Source: a bacterium
Lineage (GTDB): Bacteria; Patescibacteriota; Microgenomatia; Daviesbacterales; UBA10151
Direction: 5' to 3'
DNA length: 34,236 nucleotides
Assembly (NCBI GenBank): GCA_030647265.1
Contig: JAUSJM010000018.1
Span: 1 to 34,236, forward strand
Below, in pieces: positions 1-5,631 of this stretch. Made by a program: the position numbers and the translations under genes. The notes beneath the pieces were generated by a model that worked only from the letters and a program-made list of their open reading frames with translations, was not told the origin of the DNA and did not search any database. Position 1 is the first letter of the stretch. Each line of letters starts with the position of its first letter.

Positions 1-340
1 GCCACCCGTAGGTGTATGGGCCGTGTCGCAGTCCCATTGTGGCTGACCATCCTCTCAGACCAGCTACCCGTCGTCGCCTTGGTAGGCCATTACCCCACCA
101 ACAAGCTGATAGGAGGCAGGCTCATCTTAAAGCGTCTTGCGACTTTGACCTTGCGGTCACATGGGAGATTACCCCCGATTTCTCGGGGCTATATCCCACT
201 TTAAGGAAGATTCCCACCTATTACTCACCCGTCCGCCGGTTATCTCGTCCGCCTCTTGCGAGGCGAGACGGACCCCCTTGACTTGCATACATTAAGCACG
301 CCGCCAGCGTTAATCCTGAGCCAGGATCAAACTCTCAAAT
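1..340 (-). rRNA. rrs: 16S ribosomal RNA, 5' portion (partial)
   Basis: The reverse complement carries the standard 16S opening AGAGTTTGATCCTGGCTCAG at 336-317, then GCTGGCGGCGTGCTTAA and TGCAAGTCAAG, and ends at the window edge in the helix-15 region (ACACCTACGGGTGGC, about E. coli 338-352). So roughly the first 350 nt are present and the remaining 3' two thirds lie to the left of the window. The mature 5' end is estimated near 340 from the position of the 27F site; exact processing cannot be seen. Compared with the E. coli-type sequence, helix 15 has a swapped base pair (U340-A349 to A340-U349). The short ORFs on the plus strand here are shadows. Confidence 0.97.
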
Positions 341-448
341 TAAATGAGTAAACTTGTATCCGGCTCTACTTAAATTTTAACTCAAGCAAAGCTTTCAACA
401 AGCTTTACTCAAAAGAAACTGACAAGAATTTACACTCTTGTCATTTGC

Positions 449-476
449 CAGCTATCAGCTTTCAGTCTTCAGCTTT
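449..476. repeat. heptamer array, 4 units (CAGCTTT type)
   Basis: Four consecutive 7-mers (CAGCTAT, CAGCTTT, CAGTCTT, CAGCTTT) in the rRNA leader. It directly abuts the CCCGAT/ATCGGG hairpin, which separates it from the next array. Confidence 0.8.
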
Positions 477-496
477 CCCGATAAAATCGGGGCGAC

Positions 497-524
497 TGAT
501 GACTTAGTACTGATGACTGACTTT
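497..524. repeat. heptamer array, 4 units (TGATGAC type)
   Basis: Units TGATGAC, TTAGTAC, TGATGAC, TGACTTT in the rRNA leader. The unit resembles the array inside the neighbouring methyltransferase gene. Confidence 0.75.
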
Positions 525-610
525 ACCCACCACTTTTTCAAAATTAATTAAGTGGTTATAAAAACGAAGTTTTTTCAAGCTTCGCTTATTTATTTGTTAA
601 GGTGCAAAAG

Positions 611-645
611 GAATTTGGAATGTAGAATTAAGAGCAGAGAATTAA
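611..645. repeat. heptamer array, 5 units (GAATTAA type)
   Basis: Units GAATTTG, GAATGTA, GAATTAA, GAGCAGA, GAATTAA keep a strict 7-nt period in the rRNA leader. Confidence 0.7.
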
Positions 646-682
646 AAATGAGTAGACCTAAAATTTGTCATCATCATAGAAA

Positions 683-710
683 AATTCCAAACTCCGGAAC
701 TCCACACTCT
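683..710. repeat. degenerate heptamer array (AACTCCG type)
   Basis: Units AATTCCA, AACTCCG, GAACTCC, ACACTCT show a weaker 7-nt period just inside the predicted rRNA transcript. This is the least certain of the leader arrays. Confidence 0.5.
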
Positions 711-726
711 TCATTCAAACACTAGT

Positions 727-755
727 ATTCTATCTGATTCAGCTTGAAGTGTCAA
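727..755 (-). promoter_or_regulatory. rRNA operon promoter
   Basis: On the minus strand TTGACA (755-750) is followed by a 17-bp spacer and TAGAAT (732-727), a near-consensus sigma70-type promoter pointing at the 16S gene; transcription would start near 720. The -35 hexamer overlaps the TGA stop codon (754-752) of the upstream methyltransferase gene. Confidence 0.85.
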
Positions 756-1294
756 TCAGCACAAACTGTCTTTTCTAAGGCCTTATATAAAACTATTGCC
801 AGACTTACCATAACGTTTAAACTGATATTTACCCCGAACATAGGGATCTCCACTACCCCGTCTACCATCTCCAAAACTTCCTTGGACACTCCATATGTCT
901 CATGCCCTACCACCAAAGCCAAGGGCAAATTATAGTCAAACTTATTATAAGGGACGGATTTCTCGCTTTGCTCTACTGCCACAATCTGTATCTTTGGTAC
1001 CTTCTCCCTTATCTCCCTAATTACCCCAACCACATTCTCAGAGTAGCTCCACTCCACCCACTCGGTAGTATTAATGGAGGCCTTTTTAATCCTGGGATTG
1101 GGAGGAGTACTTGTACTACCACAGAGATAAACTTTCTTTGCTCCTACCCCATCAGCCAGTCTAAAAATAGAACCTACATTATAAGTATCTAAAACGTTAT
1201 CCAAAATAATATAAATTTCGTTCTTTGCTATTTTCTGACGACTGACAGCTGATGACTGATGACTTCTTAACTGTTTAGCATTCAGTTTAACCAT
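752..1294 (-). CDS. TrmH/SpoU family RNA 2'-O-methyltransferase
   Basis: Probable SAM-dependent tRNA/rRNA ribose 2'-O-methyltransferase of the SPOUT (TrmH/SpoU) superfamily, cytoplasmic. All three family motifs are visible: NVGSIFRLAD (about residues 39-48), LALVVGHETYGVS (about 125-137, the knot SAM site) and EIPMFGVNISLNVMVSLAI (about 150-168). At 180 aa it is a minimal catalytic domain without the L30e-like substrate domain of RlmB, so the target is unclear (TrmL/TrmH-like). I chose the ATG at 1294 rather than the track start at 1375 because an extended -10 (TGATAAAAT) ends 7 nt before it, and the longer start would run through the divergent neighbour's promoter. Residues 11-20 (SHQSSAVSRQ) are encoded by a heptamer array just before the catalytic domain. 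Its stop codon is shared with the rRNA promoter -35 box. Confidence 0.88.
   Translation of the reverse strand: MVKLNAKQLRSHQSSAVSRQKIAKNEIYIILDNVLDTYNVGSIFRLADGVGAKKVYLCGSTSTPPNPRIKKASINTTEWVEWSYSENVVGVIREIREKVPKIQIVAVEQSEKSVPYNKFDYNLPLALVVGHETYGVSKEVLEMVDGVVEIPMFGVNISLNVMVSLAIVLYKALEKTVCAD
1235..1262. repeat. heptamer array inside the methyltransferase gene
   Basis: Units CTGACGA, CTGACAG, CTGATGA, CTGATGA lie in the 5' part of the methyltransferase gene and are translated as a polar Ser/Gln-rich stretch. Confidence 0.8.
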
Positions 1295-1301
1295 ATCTGG
1301 T

Positions 1302-1307
1302 ATTTTA
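1302..1307 (-). promoter_or_regulatory. extended -10 of the methyltransferase gene
   Basis: TGATAAAAT on the minus strand (hexamer 1307-1302) is 7 nt before the ATG at 1294. No good -35 and no Shine-Dalgarno are seen, so the mRNA is probably leaderless. Confidence 0.6.
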
Positions 1308-1330
1308 TCATTCCCCAAACTCTCCTGCCC

Positions 1331-1360
1331 TTGACACTCTCTAAAGAAGATAGCTATGAT
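1331..1360 (+). promoter_or_regulatory. promoter of the surface-protein operon
   Basis: TTGACA (1331-1336), 18-bp spacer, TATGAT (1355-1360). The track's ATG at 1356 lies inside the -10 box, so translation must begin downstream; GTG at 1368 is 7 nt after the hexamer. Confidence 0.75.
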
Positions 1361-1367
1361 GGGGTTA

Positions 1368-1817
1368 GTGTCCATCCCTAAGCTTTTTCTGGTTATCCTT
1401 ATTCCCCTGGCTCTGCTGGCAGCTGCCTACGGGGGTTTCTGGTACGGATCAAAGTTTGCCAGCCAACAGGGCTTGGGAACCCTTCCCTCCTTTAACCCCT
1501 CCTCCATCTCCACCTCTGATCTGAAATCTTTAGTAAAGAGCCAGCAGACTATTATGGAAGGGGTTGTTGTTAAAAAAGATTCTACCAGTATTACCCTGCA
1601 GGCCTCTGACAAAAAAGAAGCTACTATTAAATTATCACCCACTTTAATTATTTATCCGGCTCCGGCAAAACCTAATTTACCAAGCAGGGCCACCTCGGAT
1701 ATAAGTGCCATCCAAACAGGGAAAAATGTCCTGATTACTTTAGAGTCCCAAGGGTCAGAGTATCTGGTAAAAACTATCACTTACTCAACAGCCAGTTCAT
1801 CAGCAACCAAAAAATAA
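1368..1817 (+). CDS. small membrane-anchored or secreted protein, DUF5666-like
   Basis: A 149-aa protein of unknown function. Residues about 4-26 form a hydrophobic segment (signal anchor), followed by a Ser-rich linker and a small beta-rich domain (EGVVVKKDSTSITLQASDKK ... GKNVLITLE) that resembles the OB-like DUF5666 pattern of alternating 'is it expressed in / contribution of' strands; this assignment is tentative. It would sit on the outer face of the membrane. The GTG start at 1368 replaces the track's ATG at 1356, because that ATG lies in the promoter -10 box. It is the first gene of an operon with the fibre protein, whose ATG follows its stop by one base. Confidence 0.7.
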   Translation: MSIPKLFLVILIPLALLAAAYGGFWYGSKFASQQGLGTLPSFNPSSISTSDLKSLVKSQQTIMEGVVVKKDSTSITLQASDKKEATIKLSPTLIIYPAPAKPNLPSRATSDISAIQTGKNVLITLESQGSEYLVKTITYSTASSSATKK

Positions 1818-1818
1818 C

Positions 1819-3216
1819 ATGGACCCAAGAAAACTTTTAATGAAGATTAAACCCCTCCAGACAGCAGTTCTGGTCCTTTCCCTTGTAGTCCTCTCTTTAG
1901 GAGGCTATCTCCTTTATCAAAAAGCTATTTCTCCCCACCCTCAAGTAGCAGGAGTCTCTTCTCCTTCCCTTCCCGGGAAGTTTGATGATGATTCCTTTTT
2001 TGATGTCCTAGAAGCAGGAGCAGTAGTTAATCCCACTTACCAGGATATCCAATCTGATGTTAATATCTCAGGCATAGTTCAATTAAACCAAAATACTGCT
2101 CCTTCTCCTACTACAGATAAGTTATATAATGTGGCCGGAGACCTTTTTTGGAATGGCATTAAACTTAACTCTGGAGGTTATTGGACACTCTCCGGCAACA
2201 ACTTATATCCTACCACCATAGGTAACAACGTCGGCATCGGAACAGCGGGACCGGGAGCGAAACTACATGTTTCCGGAGGTTCTAGTTCTTCGGATAGACC
2301 ACTGAAACTTCAGTCGACGTCTCAATATGAAGTAGCTGAACTGATAGGGCCTTTATGGACATCTCTGTTGCTTACTAATTCGGGTGGTACTACATCCTTT
2401 ATATCAAATTCTGGTAGTGGCTTAGCTTTTGGTGCAGATAGCACGACGTGGAGTACTACTGATTTGTTTATTGCAAATGCAGGCAACGTTGGCATCGGGA
2501 CGGCGAGTCCAGCAAATAAGTTGGATGTTAATGGTGATGTTGCTTTATCAGGTAAACACGCCTTCAGAAGCAGCGACAGCTGGTTAAGACTTAATCAAGA
2601 TGGTGCTTTTACTTCTGGCGTACACACTCCAGGAGTGTTTGCTCCAGGGTCGTTAAATGTCGGAGGAGCCGGTGGTTGGGGTAATCCAGGCTTTGGTAAT
2701 GCCTGGTTTGTCGGCAACGTCGGCATCGGGACAACAAACCCTTCTCAAAAGCTGGATGTCGCAGGTTATGTCAAAGGTCAGAGTGGGCTTTGTATGAACA
2801 ATGATTGTAGAGCTAGCTGGCCGTCAGGAGGAGATGGAACTTTAAGCGCAATCAAAACTTGGAACTGGTATGCCGCCGGCACTGCGTGGGGAGATGGGAA
2901 TGATTCATATCATGAGCTGGCAGGATGGACTTTTACTGCTCCTGTTGCCGGTGTAGTGGAAGCCAATGGTCAATGGGGACTACAAGATGATGATGACAGT
3001 CATATCGCCATGAGACTTGCTGTTGATTCTCAATACGGGCCAGAAGGTGTTTCTGATAATCCGGCATCATTTAGAGGTGGTATCTCTCAACAATTCTTAG
3101 TAGGTGCAGGTTCTCATCGATTTGCACTGCAGTGGCGCTCCAATGGAGGCTGCTGTAATTACTATAGAGGTGTTTCAGTGTCTGCCAAATTCCTTCCTTC
3201 ACAGGCGAGGAACTGA
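1819..3216 (+). CDS. VGIGT-repeat surface fibre protein
   Basis: A 465-aa surface protein of the tail-fibre/adhesin style. A membrane anchor at about residues 12-34 is followed by an extracellular part carrying three NVGIGT...KLxVxG repeats (about residues 137, 224 and 300), the pattern that precedes fibre heads in phage tail fibres and bacterial adhesins. The C-terminal domain (from SAIKTWNWYAAGTAWGDG to YRGVSVSAKFL) looks like a compact beta-sandwich, with paired Cys (GGCCNY). The LYNVAGDLFWNGIKL segment is the usual spacer before VGIGT repeats. It is the second gene of the operon starting at 1368. The reading frame ends soon after a tandem CCTT duplication; without it the frame would continue to 3403, so the present C-terminus may be a frameshift product. 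Confidence 0.75.
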   Translation: MDPRKLLMKIKPLQTAVLVLSLVVLSLGGYLLYQKAISPHPQVAGVSSPSLPGKFDDDSFFDVLEAGAVVNPTYQDIQSDVNISGIVQLNQNTAPSPTTDKLYNVAGDLFWNGIKLNSGGYWTLSGNNLYPTTIGNNVGIGTAGPGAKLHVSGGSSSSDRPLKLQSTSQYEVAELIGPLWTSLLLTNSGGTTSFISNSGSGLAFGADSTTWSTTDLFIANAGNVGIGTASPANKLDVNGDVALSGKHAFRSSDSWLRLNQDGAFTSGVHTPGVFAPGSLNVGGAGGWGNPGFGNAWFVGNVGIGTTNPSQKLDVAGYVKGQSGLCMNNDCRASWPSGGDGTLSAIKTWNWYAAGTAWGDGNDSYHELAGWTFTAPVAGVVEANGQWGLQDDDDSHIAMRLAVDSQYGPEGVSDNPASFRGGISQQFLVGAGSHRFALQWRSNGGCCNYYRGVSVSAKFLPSQARN

Positions 3217-3403
3217 GATAACCACTTCAGTTACTATTTGGTACGGAGCCATTAGTGGTGCAAGGTCTGGTCATGGTTGTGATGGAGGTCGTCTTCCCGG
3301 CCAATTAAGAACTTATAAAGCTTCTGTCGGTACCGGATCACACAGTTTTTGGATTAATGTTTGGACCGGACCTTCCGTATGTAGAAAGTTGACTTGGGAG
3401 TAG
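3191..3403 (+). pseudogene. out-of-frame C-terminal extension of the fibre gene
   Basis: After the fibre stop, the +1 frame encodes about 62 protein-like residues (ITTSVTIWYGAISGARSG ... GTGSHSFWINVWTGPS ... KLTWE) with the same Gly/Ser/aromatic style as the fibre head. The sequence TTCCTTCCTTC at 3190-3200 holds a tandem CCTT. Removing one copy joins the two frames into one ORF ending at 3403. So this is either a genuine slippage mutation, phase-variable, or a sequencing error. Its last codons form copy 1 of the 19-bp direct repeat. Confidence 0.6.
3385..3403. repeat. 19-bp direct repeat, copy 1
   Basis: AAAGTTGACTTGGGAGTAG, identical to 4758-4776. This copy ends the fibre reading frame (KLTWE-stop). 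Confidence 0.95.
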
Positions 3404-3421
3404 GAAGTTTTATCCTGAAAA

Positions 3422-3457
3422 GTTTTCATTGACAATGAAAACAATTTATGATAAGAT
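3422..3457 (+). promoter_or_regulatory. ATPase promoter within a perfect palindrome
   Basis: TTGACA (3429-3434), 17-bp spacer, TAAGAT (3452-3457); the ATG at 3468 is 10 nt further. The -35 box sits at the centre of a 21-bp palindrome with 10-bp arms (GTTTTCATTG, centre A, CAATGAAAAC; 3422-3442), which looks like an operator for a dimeric repressor, possibly autoregulation. Confidence 0.7.
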
Positions 3458-3467
3458 TTCACTTAGA

Positions 3468-4757
3468 ATGAAATTCTCTGATGAGATACGCGCCTTATTA
3501 ATAGAGCAGCGGGAAGAAATTCTCCATAAAGACTTAGGAATAGAGAGAAATAAACTTGCCGAGATCGCGTCATATAAGAACACGCCATTTCCGGTAGTGA
3601 TATCCGGCTTACGTCGAGCAGGAAAGTCAACACTACTGGCACAACTGGCCCACCAATTCTATCCGGATAATAACTATTTCTATGTTAATTTTGAGGATGA
3701 GAGGTTTCTTAGCTTTACAGTAGCAGATTTTACTAAACTGCACGAGCTTTTAATAGAACTTTTTGGAAATCAACAAGTCTTCTTAATGGATGAGGTACAG
3801 AATATAAAAGGGTGGGAAAGCTTTGTTAATAGAATGATCAGAGCAGGATACAAATTTTATATTACCGGCTCTAACGCCTCGCTTCTTTCCAAAGAACTCG
3901 GCACAAAGCTAACCGGACGCTATGTTCCGGTTGAGCTTTTTCCCTTTTCTTTCAAAGAGTACTTAAAGTTTAAAAAGTTGGACCTGCCGGATTTAAAACT
4001 TTTAACAACCGTCCAGAAAGGTGAGCTAAAAAAGGCTTTTAGAGATTATTTACAGGAAGGCGGAGTACCACAAGCCCTACAATATCCCCAGGTGCCAATA
4101 TATAAGACTCTCTATGACGATATTATAAGTCGGGATATTGGAGAAAGGTATAAATTAACCGATACTAAACCACTCCGGGAACTGACATTTTATCTTCTGA
4201 GTAATATTTCCTCCCTTGTTTCTTATAACAAGCTTAAAGGGCTGTTACAACTTGGGAGTGTTAATACTATATCCAGCTACATAGATTATTTAGAGGCCAG
4301 TTGGATGCTTTTGGTGGTTTTCCGTTACGCCTTTTCGGTTAAAAAACAACAGATTGCAAATAAGAAAGTCTACTGTATTGATACGGGACTTGTTAAAGCG
4401 GTGGCGTTTTCTTTTTCCGAGGATAAAGGCAAATTTTTAGAAAATTCTGTCTTTCTAAAACTGCGCAGACTATATGAAGATGACATTTACTATTATAAAA
4501 CAGAGACAGATAAGGAAGTTGATTTTTACCTTCCTAAAGAGAAAACCTTTATCCAGGTTTCTCAAACTATAACCGAACCTACTGCCAGGGAAAGAGAGAT
4601 ACAGGCTTTACTTGAAGCGATGAATGAGGTAGAAAAAAGCACCGGAATAATATTAACGGAAGATGACAATGAGACTCTTGAGTTTGGGGATAAAATAATA
4701 ACTGTATTACCGGTATACAAGTGGTTGTTAGATGAAAAACAAATTAGTTCACTTTAA
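3468..4757 (+). CDS. AAA ATPase with DUF4143 domain
   Basis: A 429-aa P-loop ATPase of the AAA_14/DUF4143 type common in archaea and CPR bacteria; cellular role unknown. Walker A is GLRRAGKST (about residues 47-55), Walker B VFLMDEVQ (about 105). The ITGSNASLL and LTGRYVPVELFPFSF segments are typical of the family. The C-terminal DUF4143 part contains VYCIDTGL and TETDKEVDFYLP, with spaced acidic residues resembling a PD-(D/E)XK nuclease core, an inference only. The ATG at 3468 is preferred over the track's TTG at 3429 because the TTG lies in the -35 box. It is a single-gene unit with its own promoter between 19-bp direct repeats, so it was probably acquired as a cassette unrelated to the surface genes around it. 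Confidence 0.88.
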   Translation: MKFSDEIRALLIEQREEILHKDLGIERNKLAEIASYKNTPFPVVISGLRRAGKSTLLAQLAHQFYPDNNYFYVNFEDERFLSFTVADFTKLHELLIELFGNQQVFLMDEVQNIKGWESFVNRMIRAGYKFYITGSNASLLSKELGTKLTGRYVPVELFPFSFKEYLKFKKLDLPDLKLLTTVQKGELKKAFRDYLQEGGVPQALQYPQVPIYKTLYDDIISRDIGERYKLTDTKPLRELTFYLLSNISSLVSYNKLKGLLQLGSVNTISSYIDYLEASWMLLVVFRYAFSVKKQQIANKKVYCIDTGLVKAVAFSFSEDKGKFLENSVFLKLRRLYEDDIYYYKTETDKEVDFYLPKEKTFIQVSQTITEPTAREREIQALLEAMNEVEKSTGIILTEDDNETLEFGDKIITVLPVYKWLLDEKQISSL

Positions 4758-4776
4758 AAAGTTGACTTGGGAGTAG
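4758..4776. repeat. 19-bp direct repeat, copy 2
   Basis: Identical to 3385-3403 and starting directly after the ATPase stop codon. It supplies TTGACT (4762-4767), the likely -35 box of the next gene. Confidence 0.95.
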
Positions 4777-4791
4777 TATTACCCCTATATT
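4762..4791 (+). promoter_or_regulatory. promoter of the Pro/Thr-rich protein gene
   Basis: TTGACT (4762-4767, inside direct-repeat copy 2), 18-bp spacer, TATATT (4786-4791), ATG 9 nt later at 4801. Confidence 0.6.
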
Positions 4792-4800
4792 TAAAGAAGG

Positions 4801-5631
4801 ATGATAACTTCTACTAAAGCCTTCTCCCTAATTTTTAGCCTTACCATTCTAGCTGTCCTCTTTTACCCTCAACCCACTAAAGCTGAACTGGCTACCTCTT
4901 ATGACTGGATGGGGTTGTTTATAGTGGGAACTGAAGATACTGATGCCAGTGATATCCCCCTCACTAATAACGCTGTCATGCAAAAAGCTTTACTCTGGAA
5001 AACTACCGGCAACAACCCCGGCAGCCCTTGTTTAACTTCTTTACCCAGCACCAGGCCATGGCTTGCCGGAGGCTGTTCTCTCCAACTCCCCAGCTCCATG
5101 GATCCCGGAGCCTATGAGTTCCGTCTTTATGGCAACTACCGCTCTGACAACTTGGTCTTCCTTCTCTCCCATTCTAAACAATTTTGGATTGACTGGCCCA
5201 ACCCAGCCCTTACTGCCACCTGTGCCTTTAACGGCGACAGGATCAATATTGACCTCTCCTGGCCTACGCTGCTCGGTATTTACCCCTTAATCTACCCCCT
5301 CACTGACCACTACAAAATCTATGATAACGACTCCTTCCTCGATATCAGCTACATTAACACCTACCGAGATGTGGTGAACCCCAATACCAACCATAGCTAT
5401 TACGTAATAGGTTATAACAGTTTTGGTTCATCTCCTCGTTCTAATATCGTCCCCGTTGCTGCTAACTCTGCCAACTGCCCGGGAGGATTAATGGCCACCC
5501 CTACCCCTACTCCCAGTGTTGCCCCCACCTCTACTCCTACTCCCACTACAGCCCCTACTGCTACCCCCACTCCCGGTGCTAACAGCCCCTGGCTGAAAAC
5601 TTCCGGCGGTGATGTTCATTCCAACCAATGA
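4801..5631 (+). CDS. secreted protein with Pro/Thr-rich C-terminal linker
   Basis: A 276-aa exported protein of unknown function. It starts with a signal peptide (hydrophobic core about residues 8-22, then PTKAEL), followed by a beta-rich extracellular region with two Cys pairs and aromatic motifs, an Fn3-like stretch (INIDLSWPTL ... DHYKIYDN), and a Thr-Pro repeat linker (about residues 232-260) of the kind that spans cell walls. The last residues, SPWLKTSGGDVHSNQ, look like the start of another module that is cut short. The stop overlaps the next start (ATGA at 5628-5631), so translation is coupled and the two products are probably partners or halves of a once longer protein. Confidence 0.75.
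   Translation: MITSTKAFSLIFSLTILAVLFYPQPTKAELATSYDWMGLFIVGTEDTDASDIPLTNNAVMQKALLWKTTGNNPGSPCLTSLPSTRPWLAGGCSLQLPSSMDPGAYEFRLYGNYRSDNLVFLLSHSKQFWIDWPNPALTATCAFNGDRINIDLSWPTLLGIYPLIYPLTDHYKIYDNDSFLDISYINTYRDVVNPNTNHSYYVIGYNSFGSSPRSNIVPVAANSANCPGGLMATPTPTPSVAPTSTPTPTTAPTATPTPGANSPWLKTSGGDVHSNQ

Larger units (their letters stand above)
341..726 (-). other. rRNA operon leader, repeat-rich, no gene
   Basis: About 385 nt between the 16S 5' end and its promoter hold no convincing gene. The stretch holds four heptamer-periodic blocks (listed separately), a 7-bp inverted repeat GACAAGA...TCTTGTC at 421-442, and a small hairpin CCCGAT-aaa-ATCGGG at 477-491 lying between two heptamer blocks. The transcribed leader presumably pairs with sequence 3' of 16S for RNase III processing, but the partner is outside the window. 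No tRNA fold was recognised. Confidence 0.7.
3385..4776. mobile_element. candidate ATPase insertion cassette bounded by 19-bp repeats
   Basis: A 1373-bp unit (one repeat copy plus the insert) carries only a promoter and the AAA/DUF4143 gene and sits between two surface-protein genes. The perfect terminal direct repeat keeps both the upstream gene's stop and the downstream gene's -35 box, as expected of a precise insertion with target duplication. No transposase, integrase or terminal inverted repeat is present, so the mechanism is unknown. Confidence 0.55.

Noticed and set aside
12-281. Plus-strand ORFs of 89 and 62 aa
   Set aside because: They lie antisense to the 16S rRNA gene and are compositional shadows.
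477-491. CCCGAT/ATCGGG hairpin as a terminator
   Set aside because: Stem of only 6 bp with no following T-run in either direction, and it sits inside the rRNA leader; more likely part of a composite repeat.
1295-1375. Longer N-terminus for the methyltransferase (207 aa)
   Set aside because: It would overlap the divergent gene and its promoter, while an extended -10 box sits 7 nt before the ATG at 1294.
3205-3220. Programmed +1 frameshift at AAC TGA G in the fibre gene
   Set aside because: No slippery or Shine-Dalgarno-like stimulator is seen, and the CCTT tandem duplication gives a simpler explanation of the frame change.
5500-5580. C/T-rich repeat as a mobile or CRISPR-like repeat
   Set aside because: It encodes a Thr-Pro linker in frame; the periodicity is explained by the protein sequence.
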